64,000 nt of DNA from Cognatilysobacter bugurensis. Lineage in GTDB: Bacteria > Pseudomonadota > Gammaproteobacteria > Xanthomonadales > Xanthomonadaceae. The position numbers and the translations under genes are program-made. Every line of letters begins with the position of its first letter. Positions within the stretch are counted from its first letter, which is position 1. The stretch spans positions 969,466-1,033,465 of the forward strand of contig NZ_BMYD01000001.1 of the NCBI RefSeq assembly GCF_014652095.1. Reading direction: 5' to 3'. Under the pieces are notes generated by a model. It saw nothing but the letters and a program-made list of their open reading frames with translations, did no database searches and was not told the origin of the DNA. Below are positions 10,532 to 19,087 of this stretch, piece by piece.

Positions 10532-11389
10532 TCAAAGAGTGGGCAGCGGCACCGCAAGGCTCGATGCGTCGCCGGCCGCGCCTTCGGATTCAGGCAGCAG
10601 CACGGCGTCGACCGGCGCCCCGGCGGACACCTCCATGCCAGTTGACACGAGCGTCGATACACCTGGCTCGTCGACACGCGCGCGCGCCCATTCGAATGCA
10701 CGCGGCGTCGCGCGCGGCGCGTCGAGCCGTGCACGCTGCGGGAGACGGCGGTCCGTCCTGGCCTCGAGCGCGTCGATCAGTGCGCGCCCCGCCGTGAGAT
10801 ACAGCCCGGCGAGCGCGAGCGGGTCGAGGGGCAGCGCGAGCACGCAGGCCGCATCGAGCGTCGCAAAGCGGAATGCGGCGGCCTCGCCGTCCAAATCCAG
10901 CGCTGCGACGCGCACGTCGCCAAACGCGGCGAGCACCCGGTCGACGAGCGCCCTGCCGTTCGTGTCGCCGCATACGGCGATCGCATCGAAGGCGCATCCT
11001 GCATCGCGGATCGCGATTTCAACGTTGCGTTCGTCGGCCTGGAGCGACGGCCATGCGGTCGGCTCTAAGCCGTCCGCGCGCAGCAGCCCCGTCAGCAGCG
11101 CATGCGCCGCATCGCTTGCACCGCGGTCGCCGCTCTCGATGACGAATACCGCGATCGTGGGCCGACGCCGCACCCGCGCAATCTCGACGCCCACGCGCGC
11201 CGCGTGCGCGACTGCGATCGGCGTGAGCACCTGCCCGGGCGCGGCGACGTCCACGGGCGAGGCGTCAGGCCCGAGCATCTCTTCGGCGAGCACACGCCTG
11301 TGCGCGCGTGCGAGCGCGAGCGTCTGCACATCGGTGGTGCGCACGGCGCCGACGCGGCGCACCGTTTCGAGGGCGTCTGTCAGGTTCAT
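10532..11389 (-). CDS. degenerate MoeA-like protein lacking the catalytic middle domain
   Basis: The 285-residue product (ATG 11389) aligns by eye with MoeA at both ends but is over 100 residues short. The start (DALETVRRVG, RRVLAEEM, then SPVDVA) matches MoeA up to the segment that should read PxxDxSxxDG. It then jumps directly to a GQVLTPIAVAHAARVG segment that normally follows domain II. The MoCF-like half keeps RRPTIAVFVIESGD, but the GGVSxG motif is CGDTNG and the GLPGNP motif is ALPLDP. Catalytic metal insertion therefore looks impossible. It may be a structural partner or a decaying paralogue. It sits 4 bp after mobA and 18 bp before moeB, so it is clearly in the operon. Confidence 0.72.
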   Translation of the reverse strand: MNLTDALETVRRVGAVRTTDVQTLALARAHRRVLAEEMLGPDASPVDVAAPGQVLTPIAVAHAARVGVEIARVRRRPTIAVFVIESGDRGASDAAHALLTGLLRADGLEPTAWPSLQADERNVEIAIRDAGCAFDAIAVCGDTNGRALVDRVLAAFGDVRVAALDLDGEAAAFRFATLDAACVLALPLDPLALAGLYLTAGRALIDALEARTDRRLPQRARLDAPRATPRAFEWARARVDEPGVSTLVSTGMEVSAGAPVDAVLLPESEGAAGDASSLAVPLPTL

Positions 11390-11393
11390 CCCA

Positions 11394-12035
11394 TCAGGGT
11401 GCCACGATGACGCCCGCGGCCGCGAGGTCCTCCGGCGTGTTGAGGTTGCCCAGCGCAATCGCCTCCGCACGCACGCAGGCTGAGCCGATGCGCGCGTGCA
11501 GCGCATGTACCGACATCGCGCCAGCCGGGCCCGAGCCCAGCGCAGCGCGCAACGCGTGCACGCGCCACCGCGCGACGAGAGGCTGCGGCCGGTCGGCGTC
11601 ATGAAGGTAGGCCGCGTCGGGTGCGCAGCCGCCGCGCAGCAGCGCGACCAAGTCCGCAGGCACTCGGACAAGATCGACCGGCACCGTGACCAGCCATTCG
11701 GTCGTGCAGGCCGACGCCAACGCGTCGAGCGCGGCGACCGGGCCCTGGCCCGCGCGCATCAGGCGATCAGCGACGACACGCAGGCCGCGGCCCTCGTAGC
11801 GCGACAGGTTACGGTTCGCGCTGACAATGACGTCGTCAACGTTGCCGGCAAGCGCGTCCACCAACCGCAGCACCTGCGGCACGCCGTCTCGTTCGAGCCA
11901 GGCCTTGTCGAGGCCCCCGAGCCGCGTCGCCCGGCCGCCAGCGAGGACGCCCAACGTGGTGCCGGCGCCTAACGGGTGCACTACGCGACCGTGAGTCGCG
12001 TTGCGCGCGACGGACGCAGTCGGCGTGCACGCCAC
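11394..12035 (-). CDS. mobA: molybdenum cofactor guanylyltransferase MobA
   Basis: MobA joins GMP to molybdopterin, making the guanine dinucleotide form used by DMSO-reductase family enzymes. The nucleotide-binding loop LAGGRATRLGGLDKAW begins near residue 31, close to the LAGGxxxRxGGxDK consensus. VTVPVDLVRVP stands where the family has a metal-binding PCDxP, so the Cys is replaced by Val. The C-terminus has the NLNTPEDL motif typical of MobA. At 213 residues the length is normal. It starts 19 bp after the der stop and ends 4 bp before the moeA-like gene. Confidence 0.85.
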   Translation of the reverse strand: MACTPTASVARNATHGRVVHPLGAGTTLGVLAGGRATRLGGLDKAWLERDGVPQVLRLVDALAGNVDDVIVSANRNLSRYEGRGLRVVADRLMRAGQGPVAALDALASACTTEWLVTVPVDLVRVPADLVALLRGGCAPDAAYLHDADRPQPLVARWRVHALRAALGSGPAGAMSVHALHARIGSACVRAEAIALGNLNTPEDLAAAGVIVAP

Positions 12036-12054
12036 GTGCCCGACATCCCGCGCT

Positions 12055-13455
12055 TCACTTTCCGCGCTTGACGTGCCTGATCAGGCGCCGCTTCTTCGCG
12101 ATCTGACGCTCGTTGAGCACGTTCTTTCGGCCCTCATACGGGTTCGTGCCTTCCTTGAACACGAATCGGACGGGCGTCCCGACAAGCTTGAAGCGCTTGC
12201 GGAAGAAGTTCTCGAGGTAGCGCTTGTACGTGTCGCTGAGCGTGCGCAGGCGCGTGCCGTGCACGACGAACGTCGGCGGATTCGTGCCCGCCGGATGGGC
12301 GAAACGCAACTTTGCGACGTGGCCGCGCACGACCGGCGGCGGATTGGTCTCGTACGCAATCTCGAGCGCCCGCGTGACCTCGCTGGTACCGATCTCGGTC
12401 GTCGCCGACGCATGGGCGCGGTGGACGGCGCGGAACAGCTCCCGCAGGCCGGAACCGTGCTTCGCACTGATGCGCACCGCCTCGGCCCATTCGACGAAGC
12501 CGAGTTTACGTTCGAGCATCGCCTCGGCCTGCTGCCGCTGATAATCCGTGAGTCCGTCCCACTTGTTGACGGCGACGACGAGCGCGCGGCCCGCGTCGAG
12601 CGCATAGCCCAGCACGCTCGCGTCCTGGTCGGTCACGCCTTCGCTCGCGTCGATGAGTACGACGGCGACCTGGCAGTGCTCGATCGCCTGCAGCGTCTTG
12701 ACGATCGAAAACTTCTCGACCGCTTCATCGACGCGCGCCTTACGACGCAGCCCCGCCGTGTCGATCAGGCGGTACAACCGGCCGTCGCGCTCCATGTCGA
12801 TCGACACGGAATCGCGCGTCGTGCCCGGGACCTCGGACGCAATCATTCGCTCCTCGCCGAGCACGCGGTTCACGAGGGTGGACTTGCCGACGTTCGGGCG
12901 GCCGATGAAGGCCACTCGGATGCGGTCGGGGTCGGTGTCGAGCTCGGTGCCCGCCCCTTCTTCCGGCACGCGCTCGAGCACCTCGTCGATGAGCGTGTCG
13001 ATGCCCTGCCGGTGCGCCGACGACACCGCAACGCGATCGGCAATGCCATAGCGCGCGAACTCGTTGACGGCGGCCTGCACATCGAGACCGTCGGTCTTGT
13101 TGACGACGAGCAGGGTCGGCCGCGCCGCCTTGCGCAACCACGCGAGGATTTCGTCGTCGAGCGCGCTCGCGCCTTCCCGGCCGTCGACCACGAAGAGCAC
13201 GAGGTCGGCTTCCTCAGCGGCGGCGCGCGCCTGTCGCGCGGTCGCGCCGGCCAGGCCCTCGTCTTCGCCCGCGATGCCGCCGGTGTCAACCACAGCGAAG
13301 GGCCGTTGCCCCTCCGGGCGGCAGACACCGTAATGACGGTCGCGTGTCACGCCGGGCTGGTCGTGCACGAGCGCGTCGCGACTGCGCGTGAGCGCGTTGA
13401 AAAGCGTGGATTTGCCGACGTTGGGCCGGCCGACGAGGGCGACGAGAGGGAGCAT
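12055..13455 (-). CDS. der: GTPase Der (EngA), ribosome assembly factor
   Basis: Der has two consecutive G domains and matures the 50S subunit. The 466-residue product shows the first P-loop GRPNVGKST at residues 8-16, DTGG and NKTDG, then a second P-loop GRPNVGKST near 188, DTAG and NKWDG. The C-terminal KH-like domain contains [13 protein letters not shown]-type sequence, and a basic tail ([13 protein letters not shown]) follows. The gene normally follows yfgM-bamB, as here, though a terminator lies between bamB and der. It probably drives the downstream mob/moe genes. Confidence 0.97.
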   Translation of the reverse strand: MLPLVALVGRPNVGKSTLFNALTRSRDALVHDQPGVTRDRHYGVCRPEGQRPFAVVDTGGIAGEDEGLAGATARQARAAAEEADLVLFVVDGREGASALDDEILAWLRKAARPTLLVVNKTDGLDVQAAVNEFARYGIADRVAVSSAHRQGIDTLIDEVLERVPEEGAGTELDTDPDRIRVAFIGRPNVGKSTLVNRVLGEERMIASEVPGTTRDSVSIDMERDGRLYRLIDTAGLRRKARVDEAVEKFSIVKTLQAIEHCQVAVVLIDASEGVTDQDASVLGYALDAGRALVVAVNKWDGLTDYQRQQAEAMLERKLGFVEWAEAVRISAKHGSGLRELFRAVHRAHASATTEIGTSEVTRALEIAYETNPPPVVRGHVAKLRFAHPAGTNPPTFVVHGTRLRTLSDTYKRYLENFFRKRFKLVGTPVRFVFKEGTNPYEGRKNVLNERQIAKKRRLIRHVKRGK

Positions 13456-13484
13456 AGGGGCGGCCGGTTCGGTGGACGATCAGG

Positions 13485-13520
13485 AGCTTAAAACGACTGC
13501 GCCGCCCGGTGAGGCGGCGC
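13485..13520 (-). terminator. terminator between bamB and der
   Basis: GCGCCGCC (13499-13506) and GGCGGCGC (13513-13520) form an 8-bp stem with a 6-nt loop. On the minus strand it is followed by AGTCGTTTTA. It lies about 35 nt after the bamB stop and upstream of der, so der probably has its own promoter as well as read-through. Confidence 0.6.
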
Positions 13521-13553
13521 CGCGTGGTCCGGCCGGCGCGCGGCGCGGACCGC

Positions 13554-14765
13554 TCAGGGATTCAGGCGGAATGCGATGACTTTGCCGTCGACGTTCTGGA
13601 CGACCGCAATGCCGTCCGCCACGACCGGCGGCGCACGAAGCGCATCCCGGCCTGCGCGCGCGCGCGCAGCAAACTCGCCATTGTCGAGCTTGAGCCAGTG
13701 CAGGTAGCCGTCCTGGTCGCCGACGACTGCGTAGTCGCCGTGAATCGCGGGAGAGGTCACACCGCGGCGCGCGAGACCCGGCTGCTGCCAAAGCGCGCTG
13801 CCGCCGGCCTTGTCGAGCCCAAAGACGATGCCGGTCGGCGCCGTGACCACAACGCGGTCGCTGCCAACGGCGACGCGGCCCGGGCCGCCGTTGTCGCTGG
13901 ACCACATCGGACGCCCGGTCGGCGCATCGACCGCGATCGTGCGGTTCTTGAAGCTGGTCGCCACCAGAGTGGCGCCGTCGAGCACGGGCGTGCCGTCGAC
14001 GTCCGACATGCGGTCGAGCTCGGTGCGGCCTTCCGGCTGAGCAACCGGCAGCTCCCAAAGCGGTCGTCCGTCCTCAGCCGACAGCGCCGCGACGGTGCCA
14101 TCGTCATTGCCGATAAAGACAAAGCCGGGGCCCAGCACAGGTGAGCTCGTGCCGCGCAGCGACAGCGTCGGCGTGTCGCGGTTCCAAAACCAGCGGCGCT
14201 CGCCGTTCGACGCGTCGAACGCCGTGACACGCCCGTCGTTCGAGCGGACGAACACGGAGCCCAATCCGATCGACGGCGCCGAGATGATTTCGGCCTTGAG
14301 CTTGGACCGCCACTTCTCGGTGCCCGTCGACGCATCGAGGGCGATCACGGTTCCGTCAAGCCCGCCGACAACCACGAGCCCGTCCCCGACGGCGGGACCG
14401 CCGGCAAGCGGCAGCTCCGTCTTGTAATGCCACAGGACGCGCCCGGTCTGCAGGTCCAGCGCGTGGACGCCGCCCTCGACCGCTGCGGCATAAACGCGTC
14501 CATCCGCTACCGCAGGGGCCTGACGCGCGCCGAGTCGCCCCTCACCCTTGCCGACATTCGCCGACCACAGCTGGGCAACGGCAGCGGAAGGCGCGAAATC
14601 CTTCAGCGCGACCGGCTCGTTCGGCTCGTCGTCGTCGCTGGAGAACCAGCCACGAACAGTCGTGCAGCCGCCGAGCACTGCGACGCATGCAAGAGCGGCC
14701 GCGGCGCGCAGCGCGACGCGCGGATTCGGGCGCGCATGCACGCCAAATTCAAAACGGGAGGTCAT
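13554..14765 (-). CDS. bamB: outer-membrane assembly lipoprotein BamB
   Basis: BamB is the beta-propeller lipoprotein of the BAM complex that inserts outer-membrane beta-barrels. The signal peptide ends in the lipobox LGGC (Cys34). Repeated PQQ-like blades follow, with motifs such as VYAAAVEGGVHALDLQTGRVLW and VIALDASTGTEKW about every 40-45 residues. The 403-residue product has normal length. The ATG shares its A with the TGA stop of yfgM, so the two are translationally coupled. A TTG one codon upstream is also open but unlikely. Confidence 0.94.
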   Translation of the reverse strand: MTSRFEFGVHARPNPRVALRAAAALACVAVLGGCTTVRGWFSSDDDEPNEPVALKDFAPSAAVAQLWSANVGKGEGRLGARQAPAVADGRVYAAAVEGGVHALDLQTGRVLWHYKTELPLAGGPAVGDGLVVVGGLDGTVIALDASTGTEKWRSKLKAEIISAPSIGLGSVFVRSNDGRVTAFDASNGERRWFWNRDTPTLSLRGTSSPVLGPGFVFIGNDDGTVAALSAEDGRPLWELPVAQPEGRTELDRMSDVDGTPVLDGATLVATSFKNRTIAVDAPTGRPMWSSDNGGPGRVAVGSDRVVVTAPTGIVFGLDKAGGSALWQQPGLARRGVTSPAIHGDYAVVGDQDGYLHWLKLDNGEFAARARAGRDALRAPPVVADGIAVVQNVDGKVIAFRLNP

Positions 14766-15394
14766 CAACTGCGGGCCTCGGGCGTGGTGGGGGTGCCGCC
14801 GACCTGGGTCAGCTTGAGTTCGATGAGGCGACGCTGCGGAGCGTCGACCTCGAGGCGCTTGAGCGCGCGCTCGTAGCTGTCACGAGCGCGGTCCTTCTGG
14901 CCGACCGCGAGATGCGCATCGCCCTGCACTTCCAGCATCGCGGGCGATTCCGACGTGCCGATCACCTTGAGCGCATCGGCGCCTTTGCCGGCGTCGATGA
15001 GCAGGCGCGCAAGGCGCTCGTTGACGATCGCCGCGAGCGCAGGATCTTCCGCCCGGATCGTGCGGAGGGTTGCAATCGCATCATCGCGCTTGTTCTGCGC
15101 GAGCTGGGCTTTCGCAACGGCCAGGCTGCCGAGCGTCCGGTACAAGCCCGGCTCGAGCGACTGCAGCTTCGACTGCTCGGCGAGATTTCCGGCGGAAATG
15201 GCTTCAACCGCCGTGCGGTAGCGAAGCGAGGCTGCGGCTTGCTCGGCAGCCTGCCGCGCCTGCCACCATTTCCACCCAAAGATGGCGGCAAGCCCCAGCA
15301 GGATGCCGCCAATGAGTCCAGCACCGTTGCGCCGCAGCCAGGCGAGCACGCGCTCGCTTTGTTCGTGCTCGTCGAGAACGTCGTCCAACGCCAT
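14765..15394 (-). CDS. yfgM: YfgM-like tetratricopeptide membrane protein
   Basis: The short cytoplasmic N-terminus (LDEHEQSERVLAWLRRNG) is followed by one membrane helix (about 24-45). A periplasmic TPR domain follows, with repeats such as GDAHLAVGQKDRARDSYERAL. In E. coli YfgM sits at the SecYEG translocon with PpiD and hands clients to periplasmic chaperones. The length (209) matches the 206 of E. coli. The gene overlaps bamB by one base. Upstream lies a 92-bp gap to rodZ that holds no gene. Confidence 0.88.
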   Translation of the reverse strand: MALDDVLDEHEQSERVLAWLRRNGAGLIGGILLGLAAIFGWKWWQARQAAEQAAASLRYRTAVEAISAGNLAEQSKLQSLEPGLYRTLGSLAVAKAQLAQNKRDDAIATLRTIRAEDPALAAIVNERLARLLIDAGKGADALKVIGTSESPAMLEVQGDAHLAVGQKDRARDSYERALKRLEVDAPQRRLIELKLTQVGGTPTTPEARS

Positions 15395-15486
15395 TCAGTG
15401 GCAGTCCGCAGTGTCGCCCCGCCGATCACGGAGACCCGAAAGAAGTTCGCCGGCCAGAAGCCGGCAGATCGGTGCTGACCCGCGGG

Positions 15487-16302
15487 TCAGTGGGCGACCG
15501 GCGCGAGCGAGCCGTCAGAGGATAGCGCAAAGCGCGCGACATTCGCTCGGCTGAACGGTGCGAGGTCGACCGCCTCGCCCGCGTGGAGGACCTCGACGGC
15601 CTTCGTGTTGCCCAGCAGCACGCGGCCGACGCGCTGCAGTTCATAGCTGCGCGACTGCCCGCCCACGAGCAGCGCGCGCTCGATCAGGCTGCCGTCGTGC
15701 GCGAGCACCTCGACCCAACTGTCGCCCGTCAGACGCAGCGAAAGCATCGCGGGCGCAGGTGCGCGCGTATCAGGCAGCGCGGCCATGGATGCGACCAGCG
15801 GCCGCCGTTCGACCGGCCCCCGCTGGGACGGGCGTGCCGTCGGCTCGGAGGTCAGCTGCGATGGAAGATCCAGCGACTGTGTCGGGGCGAGTGACTTGGA
15901 GAGATGCGGGCGCGTGGCCATCCACACCGGCGCGACCAGCGTGACGGTCAGGACGATGTAGATCGCGCGGCGCCCGGCCTGCTCAGCGAGCCGGCGGTAA
16001 CGAGGCGTGTGGGTGTAGCTCACCAGCGGCGCGGCCGCGACCTTCGGCTGCAGAGCAGAATCGATGGACTCGGGCAACTCGATCTCGAGCAACCGCGCGT
16101 AACTGCGCAGCTGCCCGCGTACAAAGATCGGCGCACCGAGCGCGGCCCAGTGCCCGGATTCAAGCGAGGCCACCACGCGCGCCGGCATCCTGAGCTGCCG
16201 GCATACCTCCTCGATCGACAGCCCCGCTGCCTCACGCGACTGCTGAAGGCGCGCACCGAAGGCCGTGCCATCGTCCGATCCGAACTCCGTCACCTGCGTC
16301 AT
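15487..16302 (-). CDS. rodZ: RodZ-like cytoskeletal HTH membrane protein
   Basis: A cytoplasmic XRE-type helix-turn-helix (about 13-75, with GLSIEEVCRQLRMP) precedes a basic juxtamembrane segment. One transmembrane helix (about 112-132) follows, then a Pro/Ser/Thr-rich linker and a periplasmic DUF4115 domain (about 190-262) with WVEVLAHDGSL. This is the RodZ layout, linking MreB filaments to the elongation machinery. At 271 residues it is shorter than E. coli RodZ (337), mainly in the linker. Its start overlaps the pilF stop by 4 bp (ATGA). Downstream, ispG and hisS, often found here, are absent. Confidence 0.87.
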   Translation of the reverse strand: MTQVTEFGSDDGTAFGARLQQSREAAGLSIEEVCRQLRMPARVVASLESGHWAALGAPIFVRGQLRSYARLLEIELPESIDSALQPKVAAAPLVSYTHTPRYRRLAEQAGRRAIYIVLTVTLVAPVWMATRPHLSKSLAPTQSLDLPSQLTSEPTARPSQRGPVERRPLVASMAALPDTRAPAPAMLSLRLTGDSWVEVLAHDGSLIERALLVGGQSRSYELQRVGRVLLGNTKAVEVLHAGEAVDLAPFSRANVARFALSSDGSLAPVAH

Positions 16303-17150
16303 CGCCCTTCCAGTTTCCCCGGGTCAGCGTCCCCATCCGCCGACTCCAACTTCCTCATGCGTTCAAAATAGCGCCGCGCTGCGTCACTGTCGCCCAGTTT
16401 CTGTTCAATTTGTGACGCAAGCTGCAGCGAAGCAGCATCCTCCGGCGCAGCAGCCAGACGACGCTCCGAGAACGCGCGCGCTTCGAACCATCGTCCCTGC
16501 TCGAACATCACACGCGCCAGCGTCCCAAGCGCGACGACCTGGGTCGCATCGCCCCGCAGAGCCTCGCGCGAAAATGCCTCGGCGGACGCAGCGTCTCCGG
16601 CGTCGCGCGCGCAGGCACCGGCGTTCGCGAGCGAGCCGGAGCGCGTGGCGTAACCGGGAATTCGGGCTGCATTCGCAAACCACTCAAGCGATTCCGCCGC
16701 GCGCCCTTGCGTGCACAGCCAAACGCCGTAGTTATTGAGGGTCTCGCCCCGGGTCGGTGCAAGCTCTGCGGCCTTGCGAAAGTGCACACCGGCGCCAGCG
16801 GAACGTCCCGCGCGTTCCAGCGCGTGTGCGAGCACCGTGTGGGCGTCCGCGGACTTCGCATCGCCCCGCACAGCCTTCTTGGCAACGGTCAACGCCTCTG
16901 CGGAGCGGCCCGCCTGGAGGTGAGTCCGCGCCTCGAGCACGAGCGGCAGAGCGCCGGCAGATCGGGCATCAGTCGACACATCGACCGTCGGCGCCACCCG
17001 GCGGTAATCGCCACGTGACGCGTCCGGCTTCAGGAAGGCAACGCGGCTGCAGCTCGCGGACGCAAAGCAGGCCAGAAGGACAAGAACGACGACGCGCCGG
17101 GAGGCGGCCGCACCGGGCGGAAACGGAAGTCGCCGCTTACGCGGCATCAT
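16299..17150 (-). CDS. pilF: type IV pilus lipoprotein PilF/PilW
   Basis: An export signal with a lipobox-like LLAC or SASC is followed by a chain of TPR repeats. These include [14 protein letters not shown] and [29 protein letters not shown], the latter characteristic of PilF. PilF is the outer-membrane pilotin for PilQ secretin assembly. The start is one of two adjacent ATGs (17150 or 17147), giving about 283 residues and overlapping the end of rlmN slightly. The upstream open frame to 17276 lies inside rlmN and is rejected. The pilF-rodZ pair behind rlmN is standard in gammaproteobacteria. Confidence 0.85.
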   Translation of the reverse strand: MMPRKRRLPFPPGAAASRRVVVLVLLACFASASCSRVAFLKPDASRGDYRRVAPTVDVSTDARSAGALPLVLEARTHLQAGRSAEALTVAKKAVRGDAKSADAHTVLAHALERAGRSAGAGVHFRKAAELAPTRGETLNNYGVWLCTQGRAAESLEWFANAARIPGYATRSGSLANAGACARDAGDAASAEAFSREALRGDATQVVALGTLARVMFEQGRWFEARAFSERRLAAAPEDAASLQLASQIEQKLGDSDAARRYFERMRKLESADGDADPGKLEGR

Positions 17151-18366
17151 CGACGCCCTGGGTATCGAGCCGACGACGGAAATCGGCCTGCCGGCGCGTG
17201 CGATCCGCCACCTGGCCCTTGAGCTGCCCGCAGGCCGCGTCGATATCGTCGCCACGCGTGCGGCGTACCGGCGCAATCATGCCGGCTTCGTTGAGCAGCT
17301 TCTGGAAGCCCCGGATCGCCGCATCGCTCGGGCGCTCGAAGCGCGTGCCCGGGAACGGATTGAACGGGATCAGGTTGATCTTCGCCGCGCCCTTCATCTG
17401 CACCGCGCGGTCGAACGCCTTCATGAGGCGGACGAGATCGCGCGCATGCTGCGGCTGATCGTTCACGCCCTTCATGAGCGTGTATTCAAACGTTACCGAC
17501 GTGCCCGGCTTGCGCAGCGCGTAGCGCACGCAGGCGTCCATGAGCACGTCGATCGGATACTTCTTGTTGAGTGGCACGAGCTCACTGCGCAGCTCGTCGA
17601 CCGGCGCATGCAACGACACCGCGAGCGACACGTCGCTGAGTTCACCAAGCTTGTCGATCTGCGGGACCATGCCTGCCGTCGAGAGCGTCACGCGCTTGTT
17701 GGCGAGGCCGTATCCGAGGTCGTCGCGCATGATGCTCATCGCGCGCACGACGTTGTCGAAGTTCGCCAGCGGCTCGCCCATGCCCATCATCACGACATTC
17801 GTGAGCTTGCGCTGCTGGTGCGGCACGTTGCCCAGATGGCGCGCCGCGACCCACACCTGGCCGATGATCTCGGCAGTCGTCAGGTTGCGGTTGAAACCCT
17901 GCGTCGCGGTGGAGCAGAACTGGCAGTTCAACGCGCAGCCCACCTGCGACGACACGCAGAGCGTGCCGCGTCCCTTGTCAGGGATGTACACCGTCTCGAT
18001 CGCGTTCTTCGCGTCCATGCCGAGCAGCCACTTGTGGGTGCCGTCTTCGGACGCCTTGTCGAACACCACCGAGGGCGCATGCACATGGGCATGCGCCTCG
18101 AGCTTTCCGCGCAGCGCCTTGCCGAGGTCGGTCATCTGCCCGAAGTCGGTGACGTAGCGGTGGTGAATCCATTTCATGACCTGGTGCGCGCGGTAGCGCT
18201 TCTCGCCGAGCGTCTGCTCGAAGAAATCCTCGAGCTCGACGCGCGAGAGGTCGAACAGGTTGCGCCCGTTCGACCCCGCGGCCGTTGGGACACGCGCGCC
18301 GTCGCCCGCGGCGGCCGGAGCCGATGCGGTCAGGGCGATATCGATGCGGGTGTCGCGTTCGGTCAT
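17137..18366 (-). CDS. rlmN: dual-specificity 23S rRNA/tRNA adenine-C2 methyltransferase RlmN
   Basis: RlmN is a radical SAM enzyme that makes m2A2503 in 23S rRNA and m2A37 in tRNAs. The cluster motif CALNCQFC (CxxxCxxC) lies near residue 130, followed by [12 protein letters not shown]. The N-terminal accessory domain includes [13 protein letters not shown], and the [10 protein letters not shown] segment is present. The distal part has the [10 protein letters not shown] loop. An extra N-terminal stretch of about 35 residues before [14 protein letters not shown] is Ala/Gly-rich; the 409-residue length reflects this. It lies 22 bp after ndk in the ndk-rlmN-pilF-rodZ series. Confidence 0.95.
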   Translation of the reverse strand: MTERDTRIDIALTASAPAAAGDGARVPTAAGSNGRNLFDLSRVELEDFFEQTLGEKRYRAHQVMKWIHHRYVTDFGQMTDLGKALRGKLEAHAHVHAPSVVFDKASEDGTHKWLLGMDAKNAIETVYIPDKGRGTLCVSSQVGCALNCQFCSTATQGFNRNLTTAEIIGQVWVAARHLGNVPHQQRKLTNVVMMGMGEPLANFDNVVRAMSIMRDDLGYGLANKRVTLSTAGMVPQIDKLGELSDVSLAVSLHAPVDELRSELVPLNKKYPIDVLMDACVRYALRKPGTSVTFEYTLMKGVNDQPQHARDLVRLMKAFDRAVQMKGAAKINLIPFNPFPGTRFERPSDAAIRGFQKLLNEAGMIAPVRRTRGDDIDAACGQLKGQVADRTRRQADFRRRLDTQGVDDAA

Positions 18367-18388
18367 TTGCAGAAGTTGAAGCTGTCAA

Positions 18389-18814
18389 TCAGCGCGGATA
18401 GACGTCCGTCGCGGGGAAGAAATACGCGATCTCGATCGCGGCGTTCTCCAGGCTGTCCGAGCCGTGCACCGCGTTCGCGTCGATGCTGTCGGCGAAATCG
18501 GCGCGGATCGTGCCCGACGCCGCGTCCTTCGGGTTCGTCGCGCCCATGAGCTCGCGGTTCTTGAGCACAGCGCCTTCGCCCTGCAGAACCTGGATCATCA
18601 CCGGGCCCGACACCATGAACTCGACGAGCGCATTGAAGAAGGGACGCTCACGGTGCACCGCGTAGAAACCTTCCGCTTCCTGGCGCGAGAGGTGCTTCAT
18701 TTTCGCGGCAACGACCTGAAGGCCGGCCTTCTCGAAGCGGCTGTAGATCTCGCCGACGACGTTCTTGGCGACCGCGTCGGGCTTGATGATGGAAAGAGTG
18801 CGCTCGAGCGCCAT
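18389..18814 (-). CDS. ndk: nucleoside-diphosphate kinase
   Basis: Ndk balances NTP and dNTP pools by phosphohistidine transfer. The product is 141 residues and begins [17 protein letters not shown]. The active-site His lies in [12 protein letters not shown] near the C-terminus. The [14 protein letters not shown] and [11 protein letters not shown] segments are standard. The ribosome site GGAG is visible upstream (CCGGAGAATTTCC). It is divergent from the fatty-acid regulator gene, with a hairpin in the intervening gap. Confidence 0.97.
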   Translation of the reverse strand: MALERTLSIIKPDAVAKNVVGEIYSRFEKAGLQVVAAKMKHLSRQEAEGFYAVHRERPFFNALVEFMVSGPVMIQVLQGEGAVLKNRELMGATNPKDAASGTIRADFADSIDANAVHGSDSLENAAIEIAYFFPATDVYPR

Positions 18815-18869
18815 GGAAATTCTCCGGTGGGCGGGCGGCAGCAGAAGCGATCCCTGCGCCCGAAGCTAA

Positions 18870-18897
18870 CAGAAAACCCGCGTACGAACGCGGGTTT
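18870..18897 (-). terminator. orphan terminator-like hairpin upstream of ndk
   Basis: AAACCCGCG (18874-18882) and CGCGGGTTT (18889-18897) form a perfect 9-bp stem with a 6-nt loop. On the minus strand it is followed by TCTGTT. It lies between two divergent genes, so it cannot be the end of either. It would be an ndk leader attenuator or the end of a small minus-strand transcript from 18.9-19.0 kb. Confidence 0.55.
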
Positions 18898-19028
18898 AGC
18901 CGATGTGGCTGCGCGGATTCTACGCGGTTTGGCATGGCGATCGCAAAAGTAGTTGGGTACGAACGCGACCGTTGCATGCAGCCGTTTGTGGCCGAGCTCG
19001 GACGCGCGGCGACTACCGGCAAGCCCGG

Positions 19029-19058
19029 TTGACGCCCATGAAGCCATGCGCCTACTAT
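19029..19058 (+). promoter_or_regulatory. promoter of the tetR-fad operon
   Basis: TTGACG (19029-19034) and TACTAT (19053-19058) are separated by 18 bp, a good sigma-70 match. The predicted transcript start is near 19065, about 23 nt before the regulator ATG. The operator-like palindrome begins at the last bases of the -10. Confidence 0.6.
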
Positions 19059-19074
19059 CAAACAAGCGTTTGAT
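19057..19074 (+). promoter_or_regulatory. PsrA-type operator overlapping the -10 element
   Basis: ATCAAAC (19057-19063) and GTTTGAT (19068-19074) are a perfect inverted repeat with a 4-bp spacer. This fits the PsrA consensus described for Pseudomonas, (G/C)AAAC-N2-4-GTTT(G/C). A repressor bound here would cover the -10 and the start site. Confidence 0.65.
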
Positions 19075-19087
19075 TCAGGCTCATCCG

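Noticed and set aside
17151-17276. Upstream extension of PilF by 42 codons
   Set aside because: It overlaps rlmN and lacks a signal or family similarity; the ATGs at 17147/17150 start a proper lipoprotein signal.
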